Part shown: piece after piece, positions 8,318-15,125 of the stretch
Layout: every line of letters starts with the position of its first letter
Numbering within the stretch: the first letter of the stretch is position 1
IMG/VR virus record: IMGVR_UViG_3300007516_000152
Span: 1-23,815 of that record
Strand: one strand, 5' to 3'
Length of the DNA: 23,815 nucleotides
From: a virus
Notes under the pieces: generated by a model
Told to the model about the DNA's origin: nothing
The model's input: the letters and a program-made list of their open reading frames with translations, nothing else
Database searches by the model: none
Program-made: the position numbers and the translations under genes

Positions 8318-10236
8318 TATCCGTTGCTCATTTTTCTAAATATATTAACAAAATCTCCCTTTGTTGCCTTTTTATCCTTATTGCCATATGCACTAACATC
8401 AGAAGTTTTATTAATATCTGCTACATCATCTGGTTGTAAATAAAATCTACCCCTGCCTGCGTTAAACATTGATTCTATGCCAGCCTTATCTCTTGGTCTA
8501 CCTGGTTTTAATTTAATAACAGCAACTAATCTTTCCGGAAAATCTTGAATTCCATTACCGCCTTCAAAGGTGATATCACAATCAGTCATACATAAGTTTC
8601 CAATAACAGCGATAGGATCTAACGGATTACCAATAGTAAGGTGCCAATTTCCGGTAGGGTCACCTGTTAGTAACGAAGCAGCTGCTTGGCCTCCTTGTGG
8701 TGTATTAAACATTTCCATAGCAGCACCACCTATTAAGTTATTTAAAAACTTATTGTCTTTAAGCGCTGCCATTACGCCTCCCGCATCTAAGTTCATCGCA
8801 GCATCAACCGCGCCACCGAAACCTTTAGTCGCAGCACTAAACATTTTTCCAGCGTCTGAGACGATTGATCCTGCAAATCCAGCATAATCGCCGCTCTTTA
8901 AAAGATTCAAATTTCCTAATGGTGAACCAGGTCCATCTCCTCCACCACCAACATGTCTCACAGATCCTCCCCAGAATGGAGCGTTATTATAAGTTAATGC
9001 AAGAAGATTTGAAAGTTGATCAAGCATCATTACCTTTGGGTTAGCACCTTCAAAGCTTCTTAATTCATACTCAAACTTAATACTAAACTCTTGTTCAAAT
9101 TTAAGACCTTTTTCTCTAATTAAGACGTTCTTAATAACGTTCAAAGCACCAAATACGTGATTAGGATAAGTATCTTTAACAGGATCATGCCCGCTGCTTT
9201 GCGCTGCTCTATTTGCACCAACAGCGTCTCTGCCTTTTGCAGATTGACCAACTGCTGATAATATCCTACTAGATTGCATCATACTTCCAAATTTTCCGCT
9301 AGAAGCCTGTTTGGTAGCTCCTCCCGATATTGTTTGTACCTCTGATTCAGCATCTTTCCAAGAAAAACCATGAGAAAACTTTAAAATATCTGATAAAATG
9401 TTTCCTGTAGCTTCGCCGTACCATGTAACTGCTCTAGCTATGTCTGGTTGTGGTATGTCTACGAAGCCTGGTTTTACTTTTGGTGAAAGAGTATTCGTAG
9501 GTGTTGTGGATGTATCAGTAGATGTATCATCGCCGTCATCCGTTTTTTCCGTATCTAGCATCTGTGGAGTTATTATATCGTCAGCAGCGGGATACGCAAA
9601 TCTTCGCAAAGTTATCATCATGCTATTAGGTATTTTGTTAAAATATCTAGCTAACGCAAAGTCAGAATATTGGTATCTATACCCCATATTATTTGTAATG
9701 TCACCTGTTATTTCTATTATTCTAGATACAGTAGGATTAACTAAAGATGCCATTGGTATTTTTTGGTATTGTGATTTTCCATCTGTAGTGCTTTCCAATC
9801 CTTCTCTACTTCCATTTAATGTAGTCCCTCGATAATTAATAAGAGAGTACTTGTTAAACATAGAATATGGTCTTTGAATTCCAGGAACTGTCGGTTGCTT
9901 TGCAACCGCTGTACCTGTGTTTTGAGCAGCCTCAGCTTCTCCAGGAGTATATGATTCGCTTTGTACAATATCAGTATAATATTGAGATCCTCCAGAAGAT
10001 ACTACAGTAAACGGCTGATCCATTGCTGTTGCTCTAACTTTAGTATGATCTGGCTTTTCATCTAACTTTAGTGTTGCTCTTCCTCTTTTAACCTGTCCCT
10101 TAACACCGTCTGGTGAGCCATCGCTTATTCTCCCGAATTCATCTCCAATAACGTCATTATATGCGCTTATAAATCCCTTACCTAACGCACTTTGTGAAAC
10201 TGTTTTAAAACCATCAACTATATTACTATGAAGCAT
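8317..10236 (-). CDS. Large baseplate/tail structural protein
   Basis: A 639-residue protein, the largest in the window. Residues 165-215 (PTVSRIIEITGDITNNMGYR, then YFNKIPNSMMITLRRFAYP) and 370-425 (VLIREKGLKFEQEFSIKFEY, then APFWGGSVRHVGG) look like strongly folded structural regions. Residues 235-255 are a Thr/Asp-rich low-complexity linker (DDGDDTSTDTSTTPTNT). Near the C-terminus, NPLDPIAVIGNLCMTDCDITF and RPRDKAGIESMFNAGRGRFY resemble conserved tail/baseplate proteins of large myoviruses. Gly/Ala-rich segments at about 430-520 may be flexible. It is likely translated with the gp53-like gene, which overlaps its stop. I cannot name a T4 equivalent. Confidence 0.68.
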   Translation of the reverse strand: MLHSNIVDGFKTVSQSALGKGFISAYNDVIGDEFGRISDGSPDGVKGQVKRGRATLKLDEKPDHTKVRATAMDQPFTVVSSGGSQYYTDIVQSESYTPGEAEAAQNTGTAVAKQPTVPGIQRPYSMFNKYSLINYRGTTLNGSREGLESTTDGKSQYQKIPMASLVNPTVSRIIEITGDITNNMGYRYQYSDFALARYFNKIPNSMMITLRRFAYPAADDIITPQMLDTEKTDDGDDTSTDTSTTPTNTLSPKVKPGFVDIPQPDIARAVTWYGEATGNILSDILKFSHGFSWKDAESEVQTISGGATKQASSGKFGSMMQSSRILSAVGQSAKGRDAVGANRAAQSSGHDPVKDTYPNHVFGALNVIKNVLIREKGLKFEQEFSIKFEYELRSFEGANPKVMMLDQLSNLLALTYNNAPFWGGSVRHVGGGGDGPGSPLGNLNLLKSGDYAGFAGSIVSDAGKMFSAATKGFGGAVDAAMNLDAGGVMAALKDNKFLNNLIGGAAMEMFNTPQGGQAAASLLTGDPTGNWHLTIGNPLDPIAVIGNLCMTDCDITFEGGNGIQDFPERLVAVIKLKPGRPRDKAGIESMFNAGRGRFYLQPDDVADINKTSDVSAYGNKDKKATKGDFVNIFRKMSNG

Positions 10237-10279
10237 ATACTTATTAAATTATTTAATTAAAGTATATATCTAATAAAAT

Positions 10280-10330
10280 AAGCTACTCTAAATTATCATA
10301 GTCAATTGATAGAGGTCTATAGAGTAGCTT
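10280..10330 (-). repeat. Inverted repeat spanning the stop codon of the 10283 gene
   Basis: AAGCTACTCTA at 10280-10290 is the exact reverse complement of TAGAGTAGCTT at 10320-10330, with a 29-base loop. The stop codon (10283-10285) is inside one arm. After the hairpin the minus strand reads TATTTTATTAG, which is only weakly U-rich. It could be a weak terminator or a 3' stability element before the virion genes. Confidence 0.6.
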
Positions 10331-10870
10331 TTCAAAATAGTTTTTAGAAGTGCTTGCTCTTTCTCCTAAGAATTTTTTAATATGAGCCTCAAATACTCCC
10401 CTGCTTTCATAGTGATATTTGCCTTTAGAGTATATGGATCTATTGGTAAGTTCATATAAATCCCTAAGGCTTTTTTCTACTAAAAAGTCTTGTATGTTAT
10501 TATATAGTGTTATTATCTCTTCGTATGTTTTAACACACATTACTGAGTCTACGACTATGAGATAAGATTCCCATTTATTATCTATATAACTTTGAAATTC
10601 TTTTACGCTTGGTATTCTTTGTCTAGCTACTCTAAATGTTGTAACCCCTCCTTCAAATGTTTTCTCAAACTTCATATCAAACATATATCTTTTTAAAAAA
10701 TCTATGTCGTCGTAGAACTTTAGGATACGTACCTGATATCTTGGCATCTTATCGTTAAATTCTACATCATGAATGATTGCTTTAACAGGGAACACTATAT
10801 TGTTATGTCTACTGTTTGAGATAAGTAAGTTGATATGTTCTCCCTTTGCATAGAGTTTATGTCTAATCAT
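10283..10870 (-). CDS. Unknown protein, last gene of the dCMP deaminase chain
   Basis: I do not recognise this protein (195 residues from the chosen start). It begins MIRHKLYAKGEHINLL and is a mixed alpha/beta, basic protein with strands around 25-60 (IVFPVKAIIHDVEF, YQVRILKFYDD) and helices around 100-150. There is no membrane segment. I chose the ATG at 10870. A longer frame to 10894 needs a TTG start and would overlap the upstream gene by 32 bases instead of 8. The genes on both sides in this chain are equally unknown, so context says only that it belongs to a translationally linked group between nucleotide metabolism and baseplate genes. Confidence 0.72.
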   Translation of the reverse strand: MIRHKLYAKGEHINLLISNSRHNNIVFPVKAIIHDVEFNDKMPRYQVRILKFYDDIDFLKRYMFDMKFEKTFEGGVTTFRVARQRIPSVKEFQSYIDNKWESYLIVVDSVMCVKTYEEIITLYNNIQDFLVEKSLRDLYELTNRSIYSKGKYHYESRGVFEAHIKKFLGERASTSKNYFEKLLYRPLSIDYDNLE

Positions 10871-11270
10871 TTTTAATGATATTAATAGAATCAAAAAGTT
10901 TAATAATCCGATCCTCGATATTTTCGTTACTATTTATCAAAGTTAAAGAGATTAAATAGTCCCCATTAGCCTTTGAATTAATTAGATCCTTAAAATTGTC
11001 TATAATTTCAAAGTCTAGATTTTTAAACAAATAAATCACGCGACTTACTCCTGTTGCTTCAGGGTGTAGATGTCGCGTGACTTCATTAATTATTGTTAAA
11101 CCTATAATTGAGTTACTAGGTTCTTGCCCGTAGGGGTCTGACTTAATTAGCTTATTCTTTATAGAAACATGGTCAATAACCTTAGTGTTGTCCTTTTCTA
11201 TGTTTCTAATAAACCTATTAAATTCTCTTCTAGAGGGGGTCCATACACATTCAATTGATATGCTATTCAT
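10863..11270 (-). CDS. Unknown 135-residue protein
   Basis: No family is recognised. The protein looks globular: strands at the N-terminus (ISIECVWTPSRREF), a central NSIIGLTIINEVTRHLHPE, and alternating strands and helices to the C-terminus (YLISLTLINSNENIEDRIIK). There is no signal or membrane segment. It is the only gene here with a Shine-Dalgarno-like AAGGAG before its ATG, 11 bases away, but that sequence is also the coding end of the upstream gene (LEGDV), so it may be chance. A GC-rich 9-bp inverted repeat (11036-11080) lies inside the coding region. Its end overlaps the next gene's ATG by 8 bases. Confidence 0.75.
   Translation of the reverse strand: MNSISIECVWTPSRREFNRFIRNIEKDNTKVIDHVSIKNKLIKSDPYGQEPSNSIIGLTIINEVTRHLHPEATGVSRVIYLFKNLDFEIIDNFKDLINSKANGDYLISLTLINSNENIEDRIIKLFDSINIIKND
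11036..11080. repeat. GC-rich 9-bp inverted repeat inside a coding region
   Basis: TCACGCGAC at 11036-11044 is the exact reverse complement of GTCGCGTGA at 11072-11080, with a 27-base loop. CGCG is rare in this AT-rich sequence, which makes the pair stand out. It lies inside the 10863-11270 gene, where the codons give VTRH and GVSRVI, so protein constraint does not explain the match well. It could be an mRNA hairpin or a binding site, or simply coincidence. Confidence 0.5.
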
Positions 11271-11273
11271 TAT

Positions 11274-11582
11274 TTAAACATCTCCTTCTAAAGATTTTAA
11301 ATCCTTTCGAAGGGTTTTTATTTTTTCAAGCTTCTCTTGAGGCGTTGGTTTGTAATCAATACCCCAACCTTCAATTACTTTTATTTGGTGTTTGTTTTTT
11401 GAGTTACCAAATGATAGCCCAATATCAATACATATTTCTTGAATAAATTTAATTTTAGTTGGGTGATCGTCAAAGTCATACACTGTGGTAGACTCAAAGG
11501 ATTCTCCAGCTGCATTAATATTATCATCAATCACTGTCTTTATAACACCATTATCTGCTAGTGTTATTTTAACTGTCTGCAT
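11274..11582 (-). CDS. Unknown small acidic protein
   Basis: A 102-residue protein with no recognised family. The first ~45 residues form likely strands (MQTVKITLADNGVIKTVIDD, TTVYDFDD), followed by a helix with conserved-looking IKFIQEICIDIGLSFGNSK and then VIEGWGIDYKPTPQEKLEK; the last 20 residues are a charged helix. The fold may be a small alpha/beta domain. Its ATG overlaps the upstream gene's end by 14 bases, and the next gene starts 3 bases after its stop, so translation along the chain is probably coupled. Confidence 0.75.
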   Translation of the reverse strand: MQTVKITLADNGVIKTVIDDNINAAGESFESTTVYDFDDHPTKIKFIQEICIDIGLSFGNSKNKHQIKVIEGWGIDYKPTPQEKLEKIKTLRKDLKSLEGDV

Positions 11583-11961
11583 TTAACCTAGAGTTTAAAG
11601 ATTTTCTAGCGTCATTGTGCAGTTTTCTAGCTTCCTTTTTGTTTTCTCTAATAGTTTCTTGATTCTTTACAGCAAGCGTAAAGAAAGCTTCTTCTAACAT
11701 TGCAATTTCTTCAGTGTTGTACCCGATGGAAGCCCAAGTTTCTTTCATGATGTTTGCTTTGGTTTGTAAAAAGTCTTCAGTTCTTTCCAAAACAGCTCGC
11801 TCAGTATTTTCATGAGATACTCTTCCATCATCGCCCGTTTTCTTATACCAAGCAAGTCCTTGTTCAGAGAATCTCCCAAACATATTTTTAATATGTAAAT
11901 AACCCATTGCTCTAAACTGAGCTCTTCTTTGTCTTCTAGACGCTGTCGTCGTTTTTGCCAT
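11569..11961 (-). CDS. Unknown small helical protein with a basic N-terminus
   Basis: A 130-residue protein. The first 20 residues are very basic (MAKTTTASRRQRRAQFRAMG), which would suit nucleic-acid binding. The remainder is predicted to be helical: FGRFSEQGLAWYKKTGDDGR, then ERAVLERTEDFLQTKANIMK, and a highly charged C-terminal helix with KKEARKLHNDARKSLNSR. No family is recognised. It overlaps the upstream gene by 26 bases and the downstream gene by 14. It could be a scaffold, an assembly chaperone or a DNA-binding protein; nothing visible separates these. Confidence 0.75.
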   Translation of the reverse strand: MAKTTTASRRQRRAQFRAMGYLHIKNMFGRFSEQGLAWYKKTGDDGRVSHENTERAVLERTEDFLQTKANIMKETWASIGYNTEEIAMLEEAFFTLAVKNQETIRENKKEARKLHNDARKSLNSRLNADS

Positions 11962-12526
11962 TATAGTAATTATTAATAAAAAGTGTTACTTCTTCTGTTA
12001 GATATTCTTGTAGTTTATGTATCTCAATTTGAGAGACTGCCACCTTGGCTATTGTATTAATTAAATTCTCTTTGTCTTCATCTGCATTTTCAATTAACAT
12101 ATCGAATATACCTCTATTAGGTATGTTAAGGTTAATAACTGTTTTAAATGGCTCTATGTTTTTCTTAGAAAGCTTTGCAACTAATTCTTCTAGTGCTGAT
12201 TTAACAGGTTCTATTGTTTCAAGTTTATGTTCTATTTTTGGTGTAATGTTAATTCCTGATGATACATTGCCTAATCCATTTGCCCCTGGAAATGGAATGT
12301 CATTTCCAATAAATTCCTGTAAGAACTCACCAATCATATTATTAAAAATCTTAGACCCATTCGTAAAGTAAGTAAACTCTGTGTCAATTTCTTTTACTTC
12401 AACGATATCGCCGAAATGGTCACCCTTCTTCCATTGGTACTTCTTAGCCTCTTCAACCGCTTCCATTGTTTGCATATTTTGATAATTATATTCTTTTTTT
12501 GAAAATTGTTTCCTAATCCAACTCAT
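11936..12526 (-). CDS. Unknown protein, about 196 residues
   Basis: No family is recognised. From the chosen ATG at 12526 it reads MSWIRKQFSKKEYNYQNM, then GDHFGDIVEVKEIDTEFTYF (possible small beta domain), a Gly/Pro/Asn-rich link (FPGANGLGNVSSGINITP), and a helical C-terminal half ending EEVTLFINNYYNGKND. An ATG at 12577 would give 17 more residues but a 65-base overlap with the upstream gene; the 12526 start gives 14 bases, like its neighbours. The position near baseplate genes made me consider T4 gp26/gp51 hub-assembly proteins, but I see no motif for that. Confidence 0.72.
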   Translation of the reverse strand: MSWIRKQFSKKEYNYQNMQTMEAVEEAKKYQWKKGDHFGDIVEVKEIDTEFTYFTNGSKIFNNMIGEFLQEFIGNDIPFPGANGLGNVSSGINITPKIEHKLETIEPVKSALEELVAKLSKKNIEPFKTVINLNIPNRGIFDMLIENADEDKENLINTIAKVAVSQIEIHKLQEYLTEEVTLFINNYYNGKNDDSV

Positions 12527-12719
12527 AAAACAATGTATCGTCTTCATTTTTAACGTTGTATTTGGTTTTAAACGCATCTATGAAATCAAAACCATTAGGA
12601 TCTCCAATCATAGCATCTATTCTTTGTATATAATTTAAGTAAAATCGATCGCTACCGTGCTCTTTTAGAAACAAGGCGAGAATCAAATCACTCGGTATTA
12701 TTTTTTTATTAAAGCTCAT
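12513..12719 (-). CDS. Unknown 68-residue protein
   Basis: A short protein, MSFNKKIIPSDLILALFLKE then FYLNYIQRIDAMIGDPNGFD, likely two or three helices with an acidic C-terminus (KNEDDTLFYELD). It has no family I recognise. Coding status is supported by a tight fit: its ATG lies 11 bases inside the end of the dCMP deaminase gene, and its stop overlaps the next gene's start by 14 bases, as in the rest of this chain. Confidence 0.65.
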   Translation of the reverse strand: MSFNKKIIPSDLILALFLKEHGSDRFYLNYIQRIDAMIGDPNGFDFIDAFKTKYNVKNEDDTLFYELD

Positions 12720-13224
12720 TCCATAATATTACTTGTTCAACATCAATTTTTGCAGTTTTTAACAGTTCAATGCCACTCATATCTCTATAATCTTCTGTGT
12801 AATATACTTTAGCTATTCCTGATTGTATTATTAACTTAGCACAATCAAAACATGGACATGTTGTAGTATATAATTCAGCACCTTCACAACTCATAGTAGA
12901 CTTAGCAACCTTTGTTATGGCATTTGACTCCGCATGTAAAACTTCTCGTTTTGTAATTCTTCTAGTTGCAATATGAGTTCCATCGATAGAAGGTGTCCAT
13001 CCATCATATCCAAGTTCTTCAGCAGCCTCTCGGTTATAAAATGTAGAAATTTCAGTTTCTTCACATTCGTTGTCAAATCCATGTGGGGTACCATTGTAAC
13101 CGTATGATATTACTTGATTATCCTTTACGATAACACAACCAACTCTTCTGCGAGCAGCATAACTAAGCTTAGCGAATTGATAAGCTACCTGCATGTTTAT
13201 GATTTCTATAGGTATTTTAGGCAT
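12709..13224 (-). CDS. cd: dCMP deaminase
   Basis: A 171-residue zinc-dependent deoxycytidylate deaminase, converting dCMP to dUMP to supply the thymidylate pathway. The family signature is complete: HAE at 97-99 (zinc His and catalytic Glu), PCFDC at 124-128 with zinc Cys125 and Cys128, and the nucleotide-contact stretch YGYNGTPHGFDNECEE at 41-56. VGCVIVKDNQVIS at 28-40 is the expected core strand pair. The segment at 57-93 is the usual insertion before the catalytic helix. Large T4-like phages often carry this enzyme to help make dTTP for AT-rich genomes. Its ATG lies directly after the U-tract of the hairpin at 13227-13263, so expression may depend on read-through. The symbol follows T4 naming. 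Confidence 0.93.
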   Translation of the reverse strand: MPKIPIEIINMQVAYQFAKLSYAARRRVGCVIVKDNQVISYGYNGTPHGFDNECEETEISTFYNREAAEELGYDGWTPSIDGTHIATRRITKREVLHAESNAITKVAKSTMSCEGAELYTTTCPCFDCAKLIIQSGIAKVYYTEDYRDMSGIELLKTAKIDVEQVILWNEL

Positions 13225-13226
13225 AA

Positions 13227-13263
13227 AAAAAGTCTATATATGTTTATTATATATAGACTTTTT
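13227..13263 (-). terminator. Intrinsic terminator abutting the dCMP deaminase start
   Basis: Arms 13227-13241 and 13249-13263 form a perfect 15-bp stem with a 7-base loop. On the minus strand a T-run directly follows the GACTTT arm, and two bases later comes the ATG of dCMP deaminase. It sits 21 bases after the stop of the acidic leader protein. It looks like a genuine intrinsic terminator, but placed so that it would also shape the deaminase leader. Confidence 0.8.
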
Positions 13264-13284
13264 ATTTAGTTTAATTTTAGTATA

Positions 13285-13758
13285 TTATACGTCTTCTACG
13301 TCAATAGCGTCTTTCATTTCTTTACATTCGTTAATTTTCTTAGTGAATGATTCAGACATTTTGTTTAAACATGCTTCATATGCTTCAGTTTCCATGTCTG
13401 ATTTCAGTTCGTTTAAGCAATCAGCAGCCAATCCAGCTACTAATGATGCGTTTTCTGCCATGTATGTTTCAACAGTGTGCTCATCATGCGCATCTTCACT
13501 CCAGGTTTTAGCTTCAATCTGTGCATAATCATAACATTTCTTTAACATTTCTGAAACAGGAGTATTTTCTTCCTTTTCAGCATTTGTTCCTATGTTAGCT
13601 TCTCCGGCTTCGCTAATGAAGTTCTTGTCTTTGATTACCGTTTCAGTCTCTTTGTCTGATTTAACTTCAGGAGTTCCTTTAGAAACTAAATCTTTTTCTA
13701 TTTCCTCAGATCTGTCCATTTCTGAAACAAACTCTTCGAATCTTTTAATACTTGTCAT
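13285..13758 (-). CDS. Acidic protein with capsid-targeting-like leader (internal head protein candidate)
   Basis: A 157-residue, strongly acidic protein. It starts MTSIKRFEEFVSE, like the T4 capsid-targeting sequence of internal head proteins (for example MKTYQEFIAE), which the gp21 protease cuts after (I/L)-x-E or similar. Here VSE ends the leader at residue 13, and a second canonical site, ISE followed by Ala, lies near residue 52. A low-complexity Lys/Glu/Thr section (15-60) separates the sites from a helical C-terminal part with four Cys residues (KKCYDY, ADCLNEL, EACLNK, NECKEM). The same leader begins the next upstream gene, and the DNA is identical for 43 bases. Packaging into the head is inference. 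The acidic section could also suit a scaffold. Confidence 0.72.
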   Translation of the reverse strand: MTSIKRFEEFVSEMDRSEEIEKDLVSKGTPEVKSDKETETVIKDKNFISEAGEANIGTNAEKEENTPVSEMLKKCYDYAQIEAKTWSEDAHDEHTVETYMAENASLVAGLAADCLNELKSDMETEAYEACLNKMSESFTKKINECKEMKDAIDVEDV

Positions 13759-13769
13759 AATTTATCTTA
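13727..13769 (-). repeat. 43-base direct repeat, copy 1 (leader plus first codons)
   Basis: This copy is identical to 14015-14057 over 43 bases. It covers the 11 bases before the ATG (TAAGATAAATT on the coding strand) and the codons for MTSIKRFEEF. Exact identity at synonymous positions and in the leader points to a recent duplication or gene conversion of a translation-start-plus-targeting module, while the rest of the two genes is unrelated. Confidence 0.9.
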
Positions 13770-14046
13770 CTCTTTTTACATGCGCCCAACTTACATAGAC
13801 TTTATCAGGAATTGCTAGTTCTTTTCCTTTTGCTAAGGATGTGAGCTTTTTTATCATTTCGTCTCTATCATCTTTTACCCAATCAAAATAGACAAGCGCA
13901 TTTGCTGCGTCATAAATGTCTACACCGTTTTCTTTTCCGTATTTAGATACTCCATCGTATCGATCAGACGTCCAACAATCAAAGAGTCTATCATCGACTT
14001 TTATGTCTTCATTTACAAACTCTTCGAATCTTTTAATACTTGTCAT
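13762..14046 (-). CDS. Small protein with the same capsid-targeting-like leader
   Basis: A 94-residue protein beginning MTSIKRFEEFVNE, nearly the same leader as the following gene, with a possible protease site after VNE at residue 13. The mature part (DIKVDDRLFDCWTSDRYDGV, IYDAANALVYFDWVKDD, then a basic end, VYVSWAHVKRVR) is compact, aromatic-rich and unlike its neighbour's. I do not recognise a family. If the leader works as in T4, this protein is packaged in the head and injected with DNA. T4 IPI, which blocks a host restriction enzyme, is the best-known example. The next gene begins 3 bases after this stop. Confidence 0.7.
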   Translation of the reverse strand: MTSIKRFEEFVNEDIKVDDRLFDCWTSDRYDGVSKYGKENGVDIYDAANALVYFDWVKDDRDEMIKKLTSLAKGKELAIPDKVYVSWAHVKRVR

Positions 14047-14057
14047 AATTTATCTTA
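14015..14057 (-). repeat. 43-base direct repeat, copy 2 (leader plus first codons)
   Basis: This is the second copy of the leader-plus-targeting module, offset by exactly 288 bases from copy 1. The match ends sharply at both sides (the first differing bases are 14014 and 14058), which suggests a discrete transferred segment rather than slow divergence. Confidence 0.9.
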
Positions 14058-14076
14058 TTTTACAATCTACTTATTT

Positions 14077-14394
14077 CTATATATCCTTGTTTTTTAAGTA
14101 ATCAAAGCTAGTTGGTATCAAATAGTCCATTACCTTTAAGTATTTCAATAACATAAAGAATACTATTCCACCTGGCATTAAGAATATTGTGGTAAGCCCA
14201 ATAGTCTTCATGATGTTTTTTAGTTGATTGGTGACCTGTAAATGTTCTGTTTCTGTTAGTTTTCTTTTCTCAATTAAACTCAGCCTAATATTCTTAGATA
14301 TTGATCTAGTTTCTATGCCTTCTTTTTTAAGAGCTTCTAAAAATAAGTTAACATTCTTTTTAAGATTGACTAACTCAGGCTTGCTACGTTTCAC
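14077..14394 (-). CDS. LETM1-like small membrane protein
   Basis: A 105-residue protein. The part from 46 to 100 follows the core of the LETM1 family: KLTETEHLQVTNQLKNIMK, then one hydrophobic segment (about 64-86, IGLTTIFLMPGGIVFFMLLK) and LIPTSF. The LETM1 pattern is similar: a 'LT..E' helix, a membrane segment with a central Pro, then LPSTF. LETM1 proteins act in inner-membrane ion exchange in mitochondria, and Bacteroidota carry related proteins. The N-terminal 45 residues are basic and helical. The start is a GTG at 14394, because no ATG lies upstream before an in-frame stop and the next ATG is past half the protein. Its job in a phage is unknown; host-membrane alteration is possible. 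Confidence 0.6.
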   Translation of the reverse strand: MKRSKPELVNLKKNVNLFLEALKKEGIETRSISKNIRLSLIEKRKLTETEHLQVTNQLKNIMKTIGLTTIFLMPGGIVFFMLLKYLKVMDYLIPTSFDYLKNKDI

Positions 14395-14450
14395 TGATTG
14401 AACTATATTTGTTAACTATATATCTTAATTTGTAAATTCTGGTATGTTCG

Positions 14451-14678
14451 CTAGCGAATATTTTTAATGCTGTTTAAGAAAGATTCGAACGAAGTAGCTT
14501 CATTGAGTGTAAGTATGTCAGTATCTTTTAAGAACAATCCTCCTCCAACATTAATTAATATATCTCCGTCCTTTCTCTCAACAGATTCAATTTTATAAAC
14601 AATTGAATCTTCCATACAGACTACATGAGTAGCAGATACTAATCTTTTAATTCTTTCGTACTCTGAATGATTTTCCAT
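14451..14678 (-). CDS. Unknown small protein
   Basis: A 75-residue protein starting MENHSEYERIKRLVSATHVV. It has a beta-rich middle (SIVYKIESVERKDGDILINV, then GGGLFLKDTDIL) that may be a small barrel, and ends in a short helix. No family is recognised. I chose the ATG at 14678, which leaves 4 bases after the upstream stop; an ATG at 14732 would overlap that gene by 50 bases. Its stop codon lies inside a 12-base palindrome (14447-14458). Confidence 0.65.
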   Translation of the reverse strand: MENHSEYERIKRLVSATHVVCMEDSIVYKIESVERKDGDILINVGGGLFLKDTDILTLNEATSFESFLNSIKNIR

Positions 14679-14682
14679 AACA

Positions 14683-15105
14683 CTATAGCCATTCGTAATA
14701 ATGGTCAACTGATGCGCTGCATCTAATGCCATCTAGTATCAATACATCTAAATCGGAGCCACTTAAAGAATTTACAAATGATTTAATGATTCCTTCTAGT
14801 TTAATCGTGTTATCAATATCTAATGGTATTGTTGCTTCTTTAAAGTAGGTTTCAGTAGCATTTGTTGCTACAGCGTCACAGACTACTCCGGTTATATATG
14901 AATCATCATTGAATCGAAGTCCATTATGATAGCCGTCATGATAATCATCAACGGGAAACATCGTAGAGATTGTCTCGTACGAATTGCCATGCCTTAATTT
15001 ATATAAGTTCACTGCGGTTTGAATGAAAGGCTTAACACTAGTTGATGGACAATCTATAGTCGCTACAAATTCCTCACATGTGCAATTTATTTCTGAAATA
15101 TTCAT
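14683..15105 (-). CDS. Unknown 140-residue protein
   Basis: No family is recognised. The protein has several Cys residues near the N-terminus (NCTCEEFVATIDC), a His/Tyr/Asp-rich patch at about 50-62 (FPVDDYHDGYHNGLRF), and a C-terminal alternation of strand and helix (IIKSFVNSLSGSDLDVLILD). There is no membrane segment. It is the second gene after promoter copy B, 20 bases behind the first. The His-rich patch could bind a metal, but no known site pattern is visible. Confidence 0.72.
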   Translation of the reverse strand: MNISEINCTCEEFVATIDCPSTSVKPFIQTAVNLYKLRHGNSYETISTMFPVDDYHDGYHNGLRFNDDSYITGVVCDAVATNATETYFKEATIPLDIDNTIKLEGIIKSFVNSLSGSDLDVLILDGIRCSASVDHYYEWL

Positions 15106-15125
15106 AATTTAATTATTGTTTAATT

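Noticed and set aside
9398-9835. 145-residue plus-strand frame opposite the large structural gene
   Set aside because: It lies fully inside a clear minus-strand gene, is hydrophobic in the way of antisense frames, and no other gene here reads on the plus strand.
10871-10894. Longer start (TTG) for the 10283 gene
   Set aside because: An ATG 24 bases further in gives a smaller overlap with the upstream gene and is more usual.
11936-12719. T4 gp26/gp51-type hub-assembly proteins
   Set aside because: Position and size fit loosely, but no motif supports the assignment.
13193-13528. 111-residue plus-strand frame over the hairpin and the acidic protein gene
   Set aside because: It is antisense to the acidic leader protein and crosses a terminator.
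14447-14458. 12-base palindrome TTCGCTAGCGAA at the end of the 14451 gene
   Set aside because: It has no loop and no U-tract, so it is a poor terminator. It could be a binding site, but only one copy was seen.
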